Assembly: GCF_022410465.1 (NCBI RefSeq)
Contig: NZ_JAJSON010000030.1
Location: 124,001-188,000 of the forward strand
DNA from: Christiangramia crocea
Lineage (GTDB): Bacteria > Bacteroidota > Bacteroidia > Flavobacteriales > Flavobacteriaceae
Direction of reading: 5' to 3'
Length of the DNA: 64,000 nt
Under the pieces are notes generated by a model. It did no database searches, had not been told where the DNA came from, and saw only the letters and a program-made list of their open reading frames with translations. Shown here piece after piece: positions 1 through 8,324 of this stretch (positions are counted from its first letter, which is position 1; each line of letters starts with the position of its first letter). The translations under genes were made by a program, and so were the position numbers.

Positions 1-66
1 TCTTTGCACCCGCTTAGAATTTCTCTAATCAAAGAATTCCGGGCTCAAATATAGATCAGTAAGTTT

Positions 67-1425
67 ATGAGGACTAAGTCGTTAAAGAAAAACAGGATTA
101 ATGTAGTCACCTTAGGTTGTAGCAAGAATGTGTACGACAGCGAGGTGCTAATGGGGCAGTTGAAGGCCAATAAGAAAGACGTTGTCCATGAACAAGACGG
201 GAATATTGTTGTTATAAATACCTGCGGATTTATTGATAATGCCAAGGAACAATCGGTAAACACCATTCTTGAATATGTTCAGAAAAAGGAAGAAGGGGAA
301 GTAGATAAAGTATTTGTGACCGGATGTTTGAGCGAAAGATATAAGCCGGACCTTCAAAAGGAGATCCCGAATGTGGATCAGTATTTTGGAACAACTGAGC
401 TACCCGGACTTTTAAAGGCTCTCGAAGCTGATTACAAACATGAACTGATAGGGGAAAGGCTTACTACAACTCCTAAGAATTATGCTTATTTAAAGATAGC
501 TGAAGGCTGTGACCGTCCCTGTTCATTTTGTGCAATTCCTTTGATGCGTGGCGGGCATAAATCCACACCCATTGAAAACCTTGTTAAGGAAGCAGAAAAG
601 CTTGCCGCAAATGGGGTAAAAGAATTGATACTTATCGCTCAGGATCTTACTTATTACGGTCTTGATCTTTATAAAAAACGTAATCTGGCCGAATTACTGG
701 AAAACCTGGTTAAGGTTGAAGGTATCGAATGGATAAGGTTGCATTATGCTTTTCCCACCGGTTTCCCGATGGATGTATTGGAAGTGATAAAGCGCGAGCC
801 CAAAGTTTGTAATTATCTTGATATCCCGCTACAGCATATTTCAGATGAGCTTCTTAAATCGATGCGTCGTGGTACAACTCATGAGAAAACGACCAGACTT
901 CTGAAAGAATTCAGAAAGAAAGTGCCGGAAATGGCTATAAGGACCACGCTTATTGTTGGATACCCGGGCGAGACCGAGGAGCATTTCCAGGAATTGAAAG
1001 AGTGGGTGAAGGAAATGCGTTTTGAACGCCTTGGTTGCTTTACCTATTCTCATGAAGAGAATACACATGCCTATAACCTGGAAGACGATGTTCCTCAGGA
1101 TTTAAAGCAGGCAAGGGCTAATGAAATTATGGAGATCCAGTCTCAGATCTCATGGGAACTTAACCAGGAGAAAATAGGTAAGACTTTCAAAGTAGTGATA
1201 GACCGTAAGGAAGGTGATTATTTTGTAGGCCGTACCGAATTTGATTCACCCGATGTTGATAATGAAGTACTTATCGATGCGAATTCAGTTTATCTTAAAA
1301 CAGGCGATTACTATGAAGTTAAAATCACCGATGCAGCCGATTTTGATCTTTATGGTGAACCTCTGAATGTAAAAACCGAAAAGCCTGAACGAAAAGAATT
1401 GAGAGTGAGGTCTGTTTTGAAATAA
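67..1425 (+). CDS. rimO: Ribosomal protein S12 methylthiotransferase RimO
   Basis: Radical-SAM methylthiotransferase that adds a methylthio group to the conserved aspartate of ribosomal protein S12. At 452 aa it has the usual length. The N-terminal UPF0004 domain carries cysteines in VVTLGCSKN, NTCGF and VTGCL that would bind the second 4Fe-4S cluster. The radical-SAM triad is visible as CDRPCSFC (CxxxCxxC) near residue 148, and a TRAM-like C-terminus follows from about residue 380. The ATG at 67 is the first good start. The first six bases of the window (TCTTTG) could be the end of a -7 promoter box whose TA lies outside. Transcription ends at a strong hairpin just downstream. The assignment to RimO rather than MiaB rests on the overall sequence. 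Confidence 0.95.
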   Translation: MRTKSLKKNRINVVTLGCSKNVYDSEVLMGQLKANKKDVVHEQDGNIVVINTCGFIDNAKEQSVNTILEYVQKKEEGEVDKVFVTGCLSERYKPDLQKEIPNVDQYFGTTELPGLLKALEADYKHELIGERLTTTPKNYAYLKIAEGCDRPCSFCAIPLMRGGHKSTPIENLVKEAEKLAANGVKELILIAQDLTYYGLDLYKKRNLAELLENLVKVEGIEWIRLHYAFPTGFPMDVLEVIKREPKVCNYLDIPLQHISDELLKSMRRGTTHEKTTRLLKEFRKKVPEMAIRTTLIVGYPGETEEHFQELKEWVKEMRFERLGCFTYSHEENTHAYNLEDDVPQDLKQARANEIMEIQSQISWELNQEKIGKTFKVVIDRKEGDYFVGRTEFDSPDVDNEVLIDANSVYLKTGDYYEVKITDAADFDLYGEPLNVKTEKPERKELRVRSVLK

Positions 1426-1464
1426 AATCATACTGAAAAAATCTGGGTTTAACTTATTATAACG

Positions 1465-1497
1465 AAACCCCACAGGTTTTTAAAACCTGTGGGGTTT
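1465..1497. terminator. Bidirectional intrinsic terminator
   Basis: Perfect 16-bp inverted repeat (AAACCCCACAGGTTTT and its complement around one T), followed by a T run on the plus strand and preceded by an A run. It lies between convergent rimO and fbaB and can serve both. Confidence 0.9.
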
Positions 1498-1550
1498 TTC
1501 ATTAAAAGTAAAAACTGTAAAACTGGCAAGGAATTAAAGGTCAAGTCAAT

Positions 1551-2612
1551 TTAAGCAATAGTGACTTCATCTTCGAGATAGACCTGCTGCACGCTGTTCA
1601 GGATTTCCACTCCTTCTTTTAACGGACGCTGAAAGGCTTTTCTTCCCATGATAAGCCCGGCACCACCAGCGCGTTTATTAATGACGGCCGTCCTTATAGC
1701 TTCCTTAACATCTGACTCTCCTTTGGAACCTCCACCAGAGTTAATTAAACCTATTTTGCCCATATAACAGTTGGCTACCTGGAGTCTGCAAAGATCTATC
1801 GGATGGTCTGTGGTTAAACTTTCATACATCTCGTCGTCATACTTCCCAAAATTTATATCTCTGAATCCATAGTTGGTTTCCGGTAATTTCTGTTTTATAA
1901 CATCAGCTTTTATGGTAACGCCAAGGTGGTTGGCCTGTCCGGTAAGATCGGCTGCTGAATGATAATCTTTATCGCCCGTTTTGAAACTGGAATTTCGGGT
2001 ATAACACCATAAGATGGTTCCCATTCCCAGCTGATGGGCTTCTTCAAAGGCTTCTGCAATTTCAACGATCTGCCTGTTGCTTTCCTTGGAGCCGAAATAG
2101 ATGGTAGCGCCTATTGCTACAGCCCCCATATTCCAGGCTTCCTTTACGGTTCCATATGGAATCTGGTCATATTTATTAGGATAGGTGAGTAGCTCATTGT
2201 GATTTATCTTGACCACAAACGGGATCTTATGAGCATACTTTCGGGCATGAAGTCCTAGCACTCCGAACGTGGAAGCAACTCCGTTACAGCCCGCTTCAAT
2301 GGCCAGTTTTATGATGTTCTCAGGATCAAAATAATCCTTGTTCTTATAAAATGAGAAAGCCGCAGAATGCTCTATTCCCTGGTCTATTGGAAGGATATTC
2401 AGATAGCCCGTACCCCCGAGGTTTCCATGATTATAAAGTTGTGCAAGACTTCTTAGTGTTTGAATATTCCTGTCACTGTTTATAAAGGTTTCTACCGGTC
2501 CCGGGCCCAAAACCTTAATCCTGTCTGCCGGAATCTTTTTACAGGTATGCTCAAGGTAATATTTGGCATCCTTTTTTCCGAGAATTTCTCTTATTTGGTC
2601 GATATATTCCAT
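1551..2612 (-). CDS. fbaB: Class I fructose-bisphosphate aldolase (FbaB/DhnA family)
   Basis: Schiff-base aldolase that reversibly cleaves fructose-1,6-bisphosphate in glycolysis and gluconeogenesis. The sequence follows E. coli FbaB closely: [27 protein letters not shown], the probable catalytic-lysine region [22 protein letters not shown] and [11 protein letters not shown] use the ATG at 2612 (353 aa, starting MEYIDQ) because it matches the family N-terminus. A longer TTG reading from 2645 would overlap the upstream esterase-like gene. With the ATG the two genes are 22 nt apart on the same strand, so fbaB is probably cotranscribed with the esterase-like gene. A metal-dependent class II enzyme is excluded by the sequence type. 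Confidence 0.93.
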   Translation of the reverse strand: MEYIDQIREILGKKDAKYYLEHTCKKIPADRIKVLGPGPVETFINSDRNIQTLRSLAQLYNHGNLGGTGYLNILPIDQGIEHSAAFSFYKNKDYFDPENIIKLAIEAGCNGVASTFGVLGLHARKYAHKIPFVVKINHNELLTYPNKYDQIPYGTVKEAWNMGAVAIGATIYFGSKESNRQIVEIAEAFEEAHQLGMGTILWCYTRNSSFKTGDKDYHSAADLTGQANHLGVTIKADVIKQKLPETNYGFRDINFGKYDDEMYESLTTDHPIDLCRLQVANCYMGKIGLINSGGGSKGESDVKEAIRTAVINKRAGGAGLIMGRKAFQRPLKEGVEILNSVQQVYLEDEVTIA

Positions 2613-2634
2613 ATCTGAAATTTTTGGTTGGTTA

Positions 2635-3924
2635 TTAGATCCCAAAGGGAAAAGTCTCAGGCGTCAAATTTTCCCTTGGTTTTAATTTTAGAGGGTGTAA
2701 TGCCTGGGTCTGGTCTATATAAAGAAAGGCATCATATCTTTCAACCATATCTGAAGGCACATAATTCCCGCTTTCTCTTTCAGGGTCGTAAACCACCCCG
2801 ATAGCCCGATGGTCCAGGTCTACAGAAAATGCGTTGGTGATCTCAGGATGCTCATCAAAAATCAATAGTTTATTGGTTCCGTTAAATTGATGCATTTTAC
2901 CTTCAAAGCTGTTTTCCCTGGCAGGGGGAACATACATTTCCTGCATCGGTGCTCCCCATGCACTTCCCGCAATCACCGAACCTTCATAAGAGCCAAAACC
3001 AACGAGTACCGAATTGTTATATCCTTTCTCTTCACGCACCAGCTGCCCCACATTTACAAGGCCGGAATGGGCCATATCGGTAGCACGAGCATCGCCGATA
3101 TGCGTATTGTGCTCCCATACAATCACCTTTGCCTGATTCCCGTGATAATCCATAAGTCTGTTAAGGGTCTCCATCATATGGCGGTCGCGTACATTCCATG
3201 AACTATTGCCGAATTCTGACATGGCCTTATAATATTTTTCGGCATTTGCCATTACAAGGGAATTGATCTCTGCATTTAGATCGGCTTCCAGCTCACTATC
3301 GTAATTATGGGATCGTTGTCTTACTTCCTTTAGTAAACTGATTACTTCATCCTGACATCCTGGTTTTGACCGGCTGAATACTGATCCGTAGGAGTCTTTT
3401 TCCCTAAAAGGTTCAAAGCACATCATAGCCTGTCGTGCCAATTCCGCAGTTTCCGGATCTTCCTTCTCCAGATATTTTACGATTATCTCCATGCTTTCCC
3501 AGAGGCTGTATACATCCAGCCCGTAGAAACCAATTTTATCTTCTTTGGATTGATGCTGATTATAATCTCTAAGCCAGTCAGCAAAAGCGGCAGTTTCCCA
3601 GTTAGCCCACATCCAGGTTGGCCACCTGTGGAATTCATGCAACACCTCCTGAATATCCTGTCCTACTCCATCCTTTATCCATTTATTAATTTTAAAGCAA
3701 TCAGGCCAGTCGCCTTCCACGGCTATGAATGAAAAACCTTTTTCTTCAATGAGTCTTTTTGATATTTGGGCACGCCAGGTATAATATTCGTGTGTTCCAT
3801 GACTGGCTTCACCCAACAACACATATTGTGCATCTCCAACTCTTTCAAGCAGTGGATCCAGATCGTTCTTTGAGTGAAGGGGATGAAAAAAATCTGAAAC
3901 TTTCTTTGGATGTAGGGTGCTCAT
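2635..3924 (-). CDS. Erythromycin esterase family protein
   Basis: A 429-aa member of the EreA/EreB-like family (succinoglycan biosynthesis/erythromycin esterase superfamily). The family motif [11 protein letters not shown] (about residues 37-47), with its catalytic His and Glu, is intact. So are the downstream VEGDWPD and [10 protein letters not shown] blocks, which contain further conserved His and Asp residues. There is no signal peptide, so it is predicted cytoplasmic. Family members with proven activity hydrolyse macrolide lactones, but most chromosomal homologues, usually next to metabolic genes as here, have no known substrate. It precedes fbaB by 22 nt in one operon. Macrolide resistance should not be assumed. 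Confidence 0.85.
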   Translation of the reverse strand: MSTLHPKKVSDFFHPLHSKNDLDPLLERVGDAQYVLLGEASHGTHEYYTWRAQISKRLIEEKGFSFIAVEGDWPDCFKINKWIKDGVGQDIQEVLHEFHRWPTWMWANWETAAFADWLRDYNQHQSKEDKIGFYGLDVYSLWESMEIIVKYLEKEDPETAELARQAMMCFEPFREKDSYGSVFSRSKPGCQDEVISLLKEVRQRSHNYDSELEADLNAEINSLVMANAEKYYKAMSEFGNSSWNVRDRHMMETLNRLMDYHGNQAKVIVWEHNTHIGDARATDMAHSGLVNVGQLVREEKGYNNSVLVGFGSYEGSVIAGSAWGAPMQEMYVPPARENSFEGKMHQFNGTNKLLIFDEHPEITNAFSVDLDHRAIGVVYDPERESGNYVPSDMVERYDAFLYIDQTQALHPLKLKPRENLTPETFPFGI

Positions 3925-4013
3925 AACTCATGAGGTATTGGTTACATACCTGAATTTAAGCGTTTTAAATGGAAGCCAGGCTTAGGGAGATGATAAAATA
4001 TTGATAAAAAAAG

Positions 4014-4679
4014 TTAAGAATACTGCCAAAAGATAGGCCAGGTGAACGGAGTCCAAAGGCAGGCTCTTAAATTGGAATATTTAATAGCACTGTTTACCCA
4101 TGAATTGCATGTCCTGAAAGCATGAAAAGAAGATTTTGAGGCGTAGAACACATCATTGTCTGAATAATGGAAGTTCAGAGGTGTGAGGCTTCGGTCATCA
4201 TTTAATTCAAAATGCTTCAAAAAATATTCTGAAAGTCTTTTATATTCTTCCGCTTCAATATTAAGTTCAATAAATTTATCAGAATCTATTTGACTAAGCT
4301 GTGTTATATGTAATGCTGAGGGTGTATTCAGGAATAAGGCTTTAAAAGCAGTTTTAAAGCGGAGGTCCTCCCAATAGGGGGTAGTCCTGTAGAATTCCCG
4401 GTCACCCCAGCCAAAGGAGTAGTATTTTGCATTTGCTATTGATGAAGGAAAATGTTCGGGGAGGATAAGATTCTTCCAGTTGATGATTTCATTCGCAATG
4501 GGAACCACAATATCTGTATGGGAGCCATTCTGAACTATATAAATCTTTATTGCACCATTGGTGCCGGAAGTTTTATTGACGGGGATCAGCCCTCCAAATA
4601 TTACCAGTAGGGAATATATGAATAGAGGCATAAGTAGAATGATGAGTAGTTTTCGAAAGTATTTTCCCCAAATTCCCAT
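4014..4679 (-). CDS. TIGR02117/DUF2459 family membrane-anchored protein
   Basis: A 221-aa protein with one N-terminal hydrophobic segment (about residues 9-31) and an extracytoplasmic domain. The family signatures NGSHTDIVVP and YSFGWGDREFYRTTPYW are present. Members occur widely, some near urease clusters, but no biochemical function is established. It starts 7 nt after the stop of the TVP38-like gene on the same strand, so the two are probably cotranscribed and may both act at the inner membrane. I see no lipobox or catalytic motif beyond the conserved His/Asp in SHTD. Confidence 0.78.
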   Translation of the reverse strand: MGIWGKYFRKLLIILLMPLFIYSLLVIFGGLIPVNKTSGTNGAIKIYIVQNGSHTDIVVPIANEIINWKNLILPEHFPSSIANAKYYSFGWGDREFYRTTPYWEDLRFKTAFKALFLNTPSALHITQLSQIDSDKFIELNIEAEEYKRLSEYFLKHFELNDDRSLTPLNFHYSDNDVFYASKSSFHAFRTCNSWVNSAIKYSNLRACLWTPFTWPIFWQYS

Positions 4680-4686
4680 TATGATC

Positions 4687-5379
4687 TTAAGCTGTTGAAT
4701 TTGATTCTTTCTTCCGTTTTCTGTGATCTACATAAACGTAGATAGCATAGATCAGTATTCCCGCTCCGCCTATCCAGTATAGGCCGTTCTTAAGTTCTTG
4801 GGTGTCCCTTCCAAAATAGGCTATAGCAAATGATAATGGAATGATGCCTGTTAAGGTGGCGAAAATGAACTTTCTGTATTTCATCCCCAGCATACCGGCA
4901 ATGATACTTATGGCATCATTTGATAAAAACGGAGAGATCCTGAAGATGGCTATAGTCCAGAAACCGTAATTGGAAACCCAATACTGAACTTTCTTATTCT
5001 TGGAACTGCCAATCACTTTCTGGAGGTGCTCCTCTCCCAGCCATTTCCCTATATAGAAGGCGATGGTTGAAGCACAAAACACCCCGGATATCGATATGAG
5101 AGCCCCGCCCCAGAACCCATAGGCCAGAACTGCTACGATCATTGGAAGCCAGGAAGGGAAGACCACCAGGAAGATCTGAAGTATCATAACGATAATGATT
5201 GCTACTGGTCCCCAGATACCAAAACTTTCAAAATGAGAGCTGATCCTATCCTCATCATTACTCCATAATATATTCCAGGTTTCATTAATGAAATCCTGGA
5301 ACGGGGGATAGGCAAAATATAGAAGTAATAGTCCGGCAATTATGCTCCCGGTAAGTATATAGGACGCTTTTTTAGACAA
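4687..5379 (-). CDS. TVP38/TMEM64 family (DedA-like) membrane protein
   Basis: A 230-aa polytopic inner-membrane protein of the VTT/SNARE-associated family. An N-terminal TM (about residues 5-23) is followed by several TMs and a central loop. The family-typical glycine-rich segment GFWTIAIFRISPFLSNDAISIIAG is recognisable around residues 138-161, with the conserved R-x-SP-F. Related proteins have been proposed as lipid scramblases or proton-coupled transporters, which is not provable from sequence. No ATG is available upstream, so a TTG at 5377-5379 is the likely start. It leads the two-gene unit with the DUF2459 gene and lies downstream of the M16 terminator. Confidence 0.85.
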   Translation of the reverse strand: MSKKASYILTGSIIAGLLLLYFAYPPFQDFINETWNILWSNDEDRISSHFESFGIWGPVAIIIVMILQIFLVVFPSWLPMIVAVLAYGFWGGALISISGVFCASTIAFYIGKWLGEEHLQKVIGSSKNKKVQYWVSNYGFWTIAIFRISPFLSNDAISIIAGMLGMKYRKFIFATLTGIIPLSFAIAYFGRDTQELKNGLYWIGGAGILIYAIYVYVDHRKRKKESNSTA

Positions 5380-5438
5380 TACTGTTTTTTTTAATTATTT
5401 GGAAAGCTTAAGTTTCCGGGTCAAAAAGATATGAAAAA

Positions 5439-5460
5439 GGCGGAAATGTTAATTCCCGCC
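5439..5460 (-). terminator. Intrinsic terminator after M16 gene
   Basis: Minus-strand hairpin of 8 bp with one G-U pair (GGCGGGAA/TTTCCGCC, loop TTAACA) followed by TTTTTC. It is placed 25 nt after the M16 stop codon and separates the peptidase operon from the TVP38 gene. Confidence 0.75.
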
Positions 5461-5484
5461 CTGCCTTAAAACTTTGATAAAGTT

Positions 5485-8313
5485 TTAATTTTCGGCATTA
5501 TCTGGATTCAGTAATATGGGTTTTCCATAGCCCAGGTCCTCAAGTTTCTCAAGCTGGGTTTCGGCGTCTCCTACAATAAGGTAGTACATCTTTTCCGGAT
5601 TAACGTATTTTCTGGCGAGGTCCTGGATATCCAGTACATTCAATTCTTCCACCTTAGACTCACGGTTTTTAATAAAATCGTACTCATATCCATAATCGTT
5701 TATTTCCCTTAACATATTGAGTTTGGCTCCAAGAGTTTCAAAACGCCGTGCATTGCTCTTTATCATATAGCTTTTAGTCACATCAAGATCTTCCTGGCTA
5801 AAAGTTGAAGGATACTCTTTTAAGATATCCCTTACAAGTTCTGCCGCCTCATAAGTAATATTGGTCCGCACCCCACTACTTATCATAAAAGGGCCAATAT
5901 AGCTTCTGTCTATAAAACGCGATCTTATCCCGTAAGTATAGCCCTTTCCTTCCCGGAGTTCCTGGGTTAATCTTGAGGCAAAACCTCCTCCGCCGAGCCT
6001 GTAGTTCATCACTTCGGCAGGGTAGAAATCTTCGTGGGTAGCTGAAAGTGCTGGCGAACCAAAGGCGAAAACAGACTGTTTGGCCCCGGGAACGTCGTAG
6101 AAATAGATCTTGGATTTTTCGGGACTCCGGATTTCAGTAATCTCAGGGAAATCGATATTTTTAGGTGGCCAGTTTGCAGAAATAGCCCTAACGGGAGCCA
6201 GGGCCCGGTCTTTTTCAATGGCACCCACCACCAGAAAACTTGAGGCCAGTGGTGAAAGATTCTCTTCATAATAGTTTTGAAGATCTTCCAGGCTGATGTT
6301 GTTTACAGTTTCTGGCGTTCCAAGTTCATTGTATGATAAAATGTTTTTCTCTCCGTAAATCAGTTTTTTGAACTCATTTTGAGCAATACTGTTTGGATCT
6401 CCTTTTTCCTGTTGAAGCTGACTAAGTGTTTGTTGTTTGATGAGCTCAAACTCCTTTTGATCCCAGCGTGGCTCCAGTAATATTTCTTTTACCAGTTCTA
6501 TGGTTTCAGAATAATTCTTGGAAAGTGTGTTTCCGGAGATCGTTATTTTTTCCGTTTCTGCATTTATATAGATGGACGCTCCCAGTAATTCAATTGCTTC
6601 TTCAAGCTCTGCAGGTGTTCTTTTTGCGGTTCCTTTTGTCATCAATTCTGCCAGCATATTTGAAATTCCTGCTTTTGCAGGTTTCTCCAGCAGCTGGCCA
6701 CCTTTGATCTCCAGGCTGAACTGTACCAGTGGAACTTCTTTGTTGGTAATGCCCAATACTTTCATTCCCGATGGCAGATTCATTTCCCAGATGTCAGGAA
6801 TATTCAGTTCGGGTTTTCCATGATAAGGCGGTTCTATGCTTCTGTCGAAATTCGAAGGGGTTTTTTTGTAGGTAGCCTGTTGATTGGGATTCACTTCATC
6901 CTCAGCACCTTCAATGATTTTTTCCTCAACTACCTCGGCTTTTTCTGAATTTTCCAGAGCGAGTTCTAACTGATCTTTAGGCACAAAACTGGTTGCTACA
7001 TAATTCTTACCCCGTATGTATTTATTATAAACCCGCATTACATCCTCAGGGGTTACCGCCAGTAATTTTTCAACTTCTTTATTTATATAGTTAGGATCGT
7101 TCGCGAAGATCTGGTACTGGGCAAGCTGAAAACCTTTTCCCAGAACGCTGGAAATAGAATTATAAAAACTGGTTTCGAGTCCTGCTTTTATTCGCTTCAG
7201 GTCTTTTTCGGGAATGCCGTTCTTTTCAAAATTGGTGAATGTTTCCTGGATAGCTTTTTGTACGGAATCTAAATCTTTCGAATCGTAAGCTCTTACCTGC
7301 ACCATCAGCTGCCCGGCAAGTTCAGAAGTATAGTTAAACATATACACATTGGCGCTCAGCTTTTCTTCTTCAACAAGTTTCTTATACAAGGGCGCGTTCT
7401 TTCCATCGGCCATATAATTTGAAAGGATCTCCAGGGCGTAAGTGTCTTCATGGTAAGAATAGACCGAAGGCCATGCAAGTGTTAGTTCGGGCAGTTTTGC
7501 AAAATTGTCTTCGTGATAGAGCTTTTTGGTTTTTTCGAGGGAGACCATTTGTTTTTCAAGCCTTTCGATCTGCGGACCCTTCGGAATCTCATCAAAGTAT
7601 TTATGTACCCATTCCTTCGCCTGTTCCTTGTCAAAATCTCCCGAAATGGTAAGGATCACGTTATTTGGGACATACCATTTATTATAGAAATCCTTTACGT
7701 CCTGAAGACTGGCATTCTGAAGGTCCTCAAGGCTACCTATGACCTGCCAGTGATAAGGATGGCCCTTCGGATAGAGGTTCCGGTCTATTACATAGAAAGT
7801 ATGACCATAAGGCCGGTTATCATAATTTTGACGTTTTTCGTTCTTTACTACCTGTTTTTCTTTGGCCAGGACAGGCTCTGTTACGGTATTGATGAAAAAG
7901 CCAAGTTTATCGGCTTCGGCCCAGATCATTTTTTCAAGAGCATCGCTTGGCACCGTTTGGAAATAATTGGTTCTGTCTCTGCTGGTCGATCCATTTGCAC
8001 CTGATCCGCCGATCCTGGCACTTAACTTATCCAATCCGCCTTTTCCAAGGTTTTCCGATTCCAGGAAAAGGAGGTGTTCAAAAAGATGGGCAAAACCGGT
8101 CCTCCCTTCTTTTTCCCTCGCCGATCCTACGTGAACAGTAAGTGCCACGGCGACTACAGGATCAGATTTATCCTGGTGAAGTATTACCTGTAACCCATTT
8201 TCAAGACTGAAGGTTTCAAAATCAACCGTGAAATTTCCGGTTTTTTCCTGGGCTAAAGCAGGAATGCTAATGCTCAGAGCTAGTAAACAATAAAAAAGCT
8301 TTCTTAAACTCAT
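5485..8313 (-). CDS. Secreted M16 (insulinase-type) zinc peptidase, two-domain
   Basis: A 942-aa peptidase with a signal peptide (cut near ALA-Q at residue 22). The first M16 domain carries the inverted zinc motif HLFEH (residues 76-80), with the third ligand expected in the KEKQVVKNEKRQNYDNR stretch near 155-165. The second M16 domain (from about residue 510) has GISNMLAEL where the zinc motif would sit, so it is the catalytically dead half usual in fused M16 enzymes. Predicted to digest peptides in the periplasm. It follows the M14 carboxypeptidase by 11 nt, so the two form a peptide-degrading operon that ends at the terminator downstream. Confidence 0.93.
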   Translation of the reverse strand: MSLRKLFYCLLALSISIPALAQEKTGNFTVDFETFSLENGLQVILHQDKSDPVVAVALTVHVGSAREKEGRTGFAHLFEHLLFLESENLGKGGLDKLSARIGGSGANGSTSRDRTNYFQTVPSDALEKMIWAEADKLGFFINTVTEPVLAKEKQVVKNEKRQNYDNRPYGHTFYVIDRNLYPKGHPYHWQVIGSLEDLQNASLQDVKDFYNKWYVPNNVILTISGDFDKEQAKEWVHKYFDEIPKGPQIERLEKQMVSLEKTKKLYHEDNFAKLPELTLAWPSVYSYHEDTYALEILSNYMADGKNAPLYKKLVEEEKLSANVYMFNYTSELAGQLMVQVRAYDSKDLDSVQKAIQETFTNFEKNGIPEKDLKRIKAGLETSFYNSISSVLGKGFQLAQYQIFANDPNYINKEVEKLLAVTPEDVMRVYNKYIRGKNYVATSFVPKDQLELALENSEKAEVVEEKIIEGAEDEVNPNQQATYKKTPSNFDRSIEPPYHGKPELNIPDIWEMNLPSGMKVLGITNKEVPLVQFSLEIKGGQLLEKPAKAGISNMLAELMTKGTAKRTPAELEEAIELLGASIYINAETEKITISGNTLSKNYSETIELVKEILLEPRWDQKEFELIKQQTLSQLQQEKGDPNSIAQNEFKKLIYGEKNILSYNELGTPETVNNISLEDLQNYYEENLSPLASSFLVVGAIEKDRALAPVRAISANWPPKNIDFPEITEIRSPEKSKIYFYDVPGAKQSVFAFGSPALSATHEDFYPAEVMNYRLGGGGFASRLTQELREGKGYTYGIRSRFIDRSYIGPFMISSGVRTNITYEAAELVRDILKEYPSTFSQEDLDVTKSYMIKSNARRFETLGAKLNMLREINDYGYEYDFIKNRESKVEELNVLDIQDLARKYVNPEKMYYLIVGDAETQLEKLEDLGYGKPILLNPDNAEN

Positions 8314-8324
8314 GATTTACATAT

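Noticed and set aside
2635-3924. Macrolide resistance gene
   Set aside because: Only family-level similarity is visible, the gene sits with fbaB and there is no mobile context.
7513-8004. 163-aa plus-strand ORF inside the M16 gene
   Set aside because: Shadow of the M16 coding frame, without motifs or a start context.
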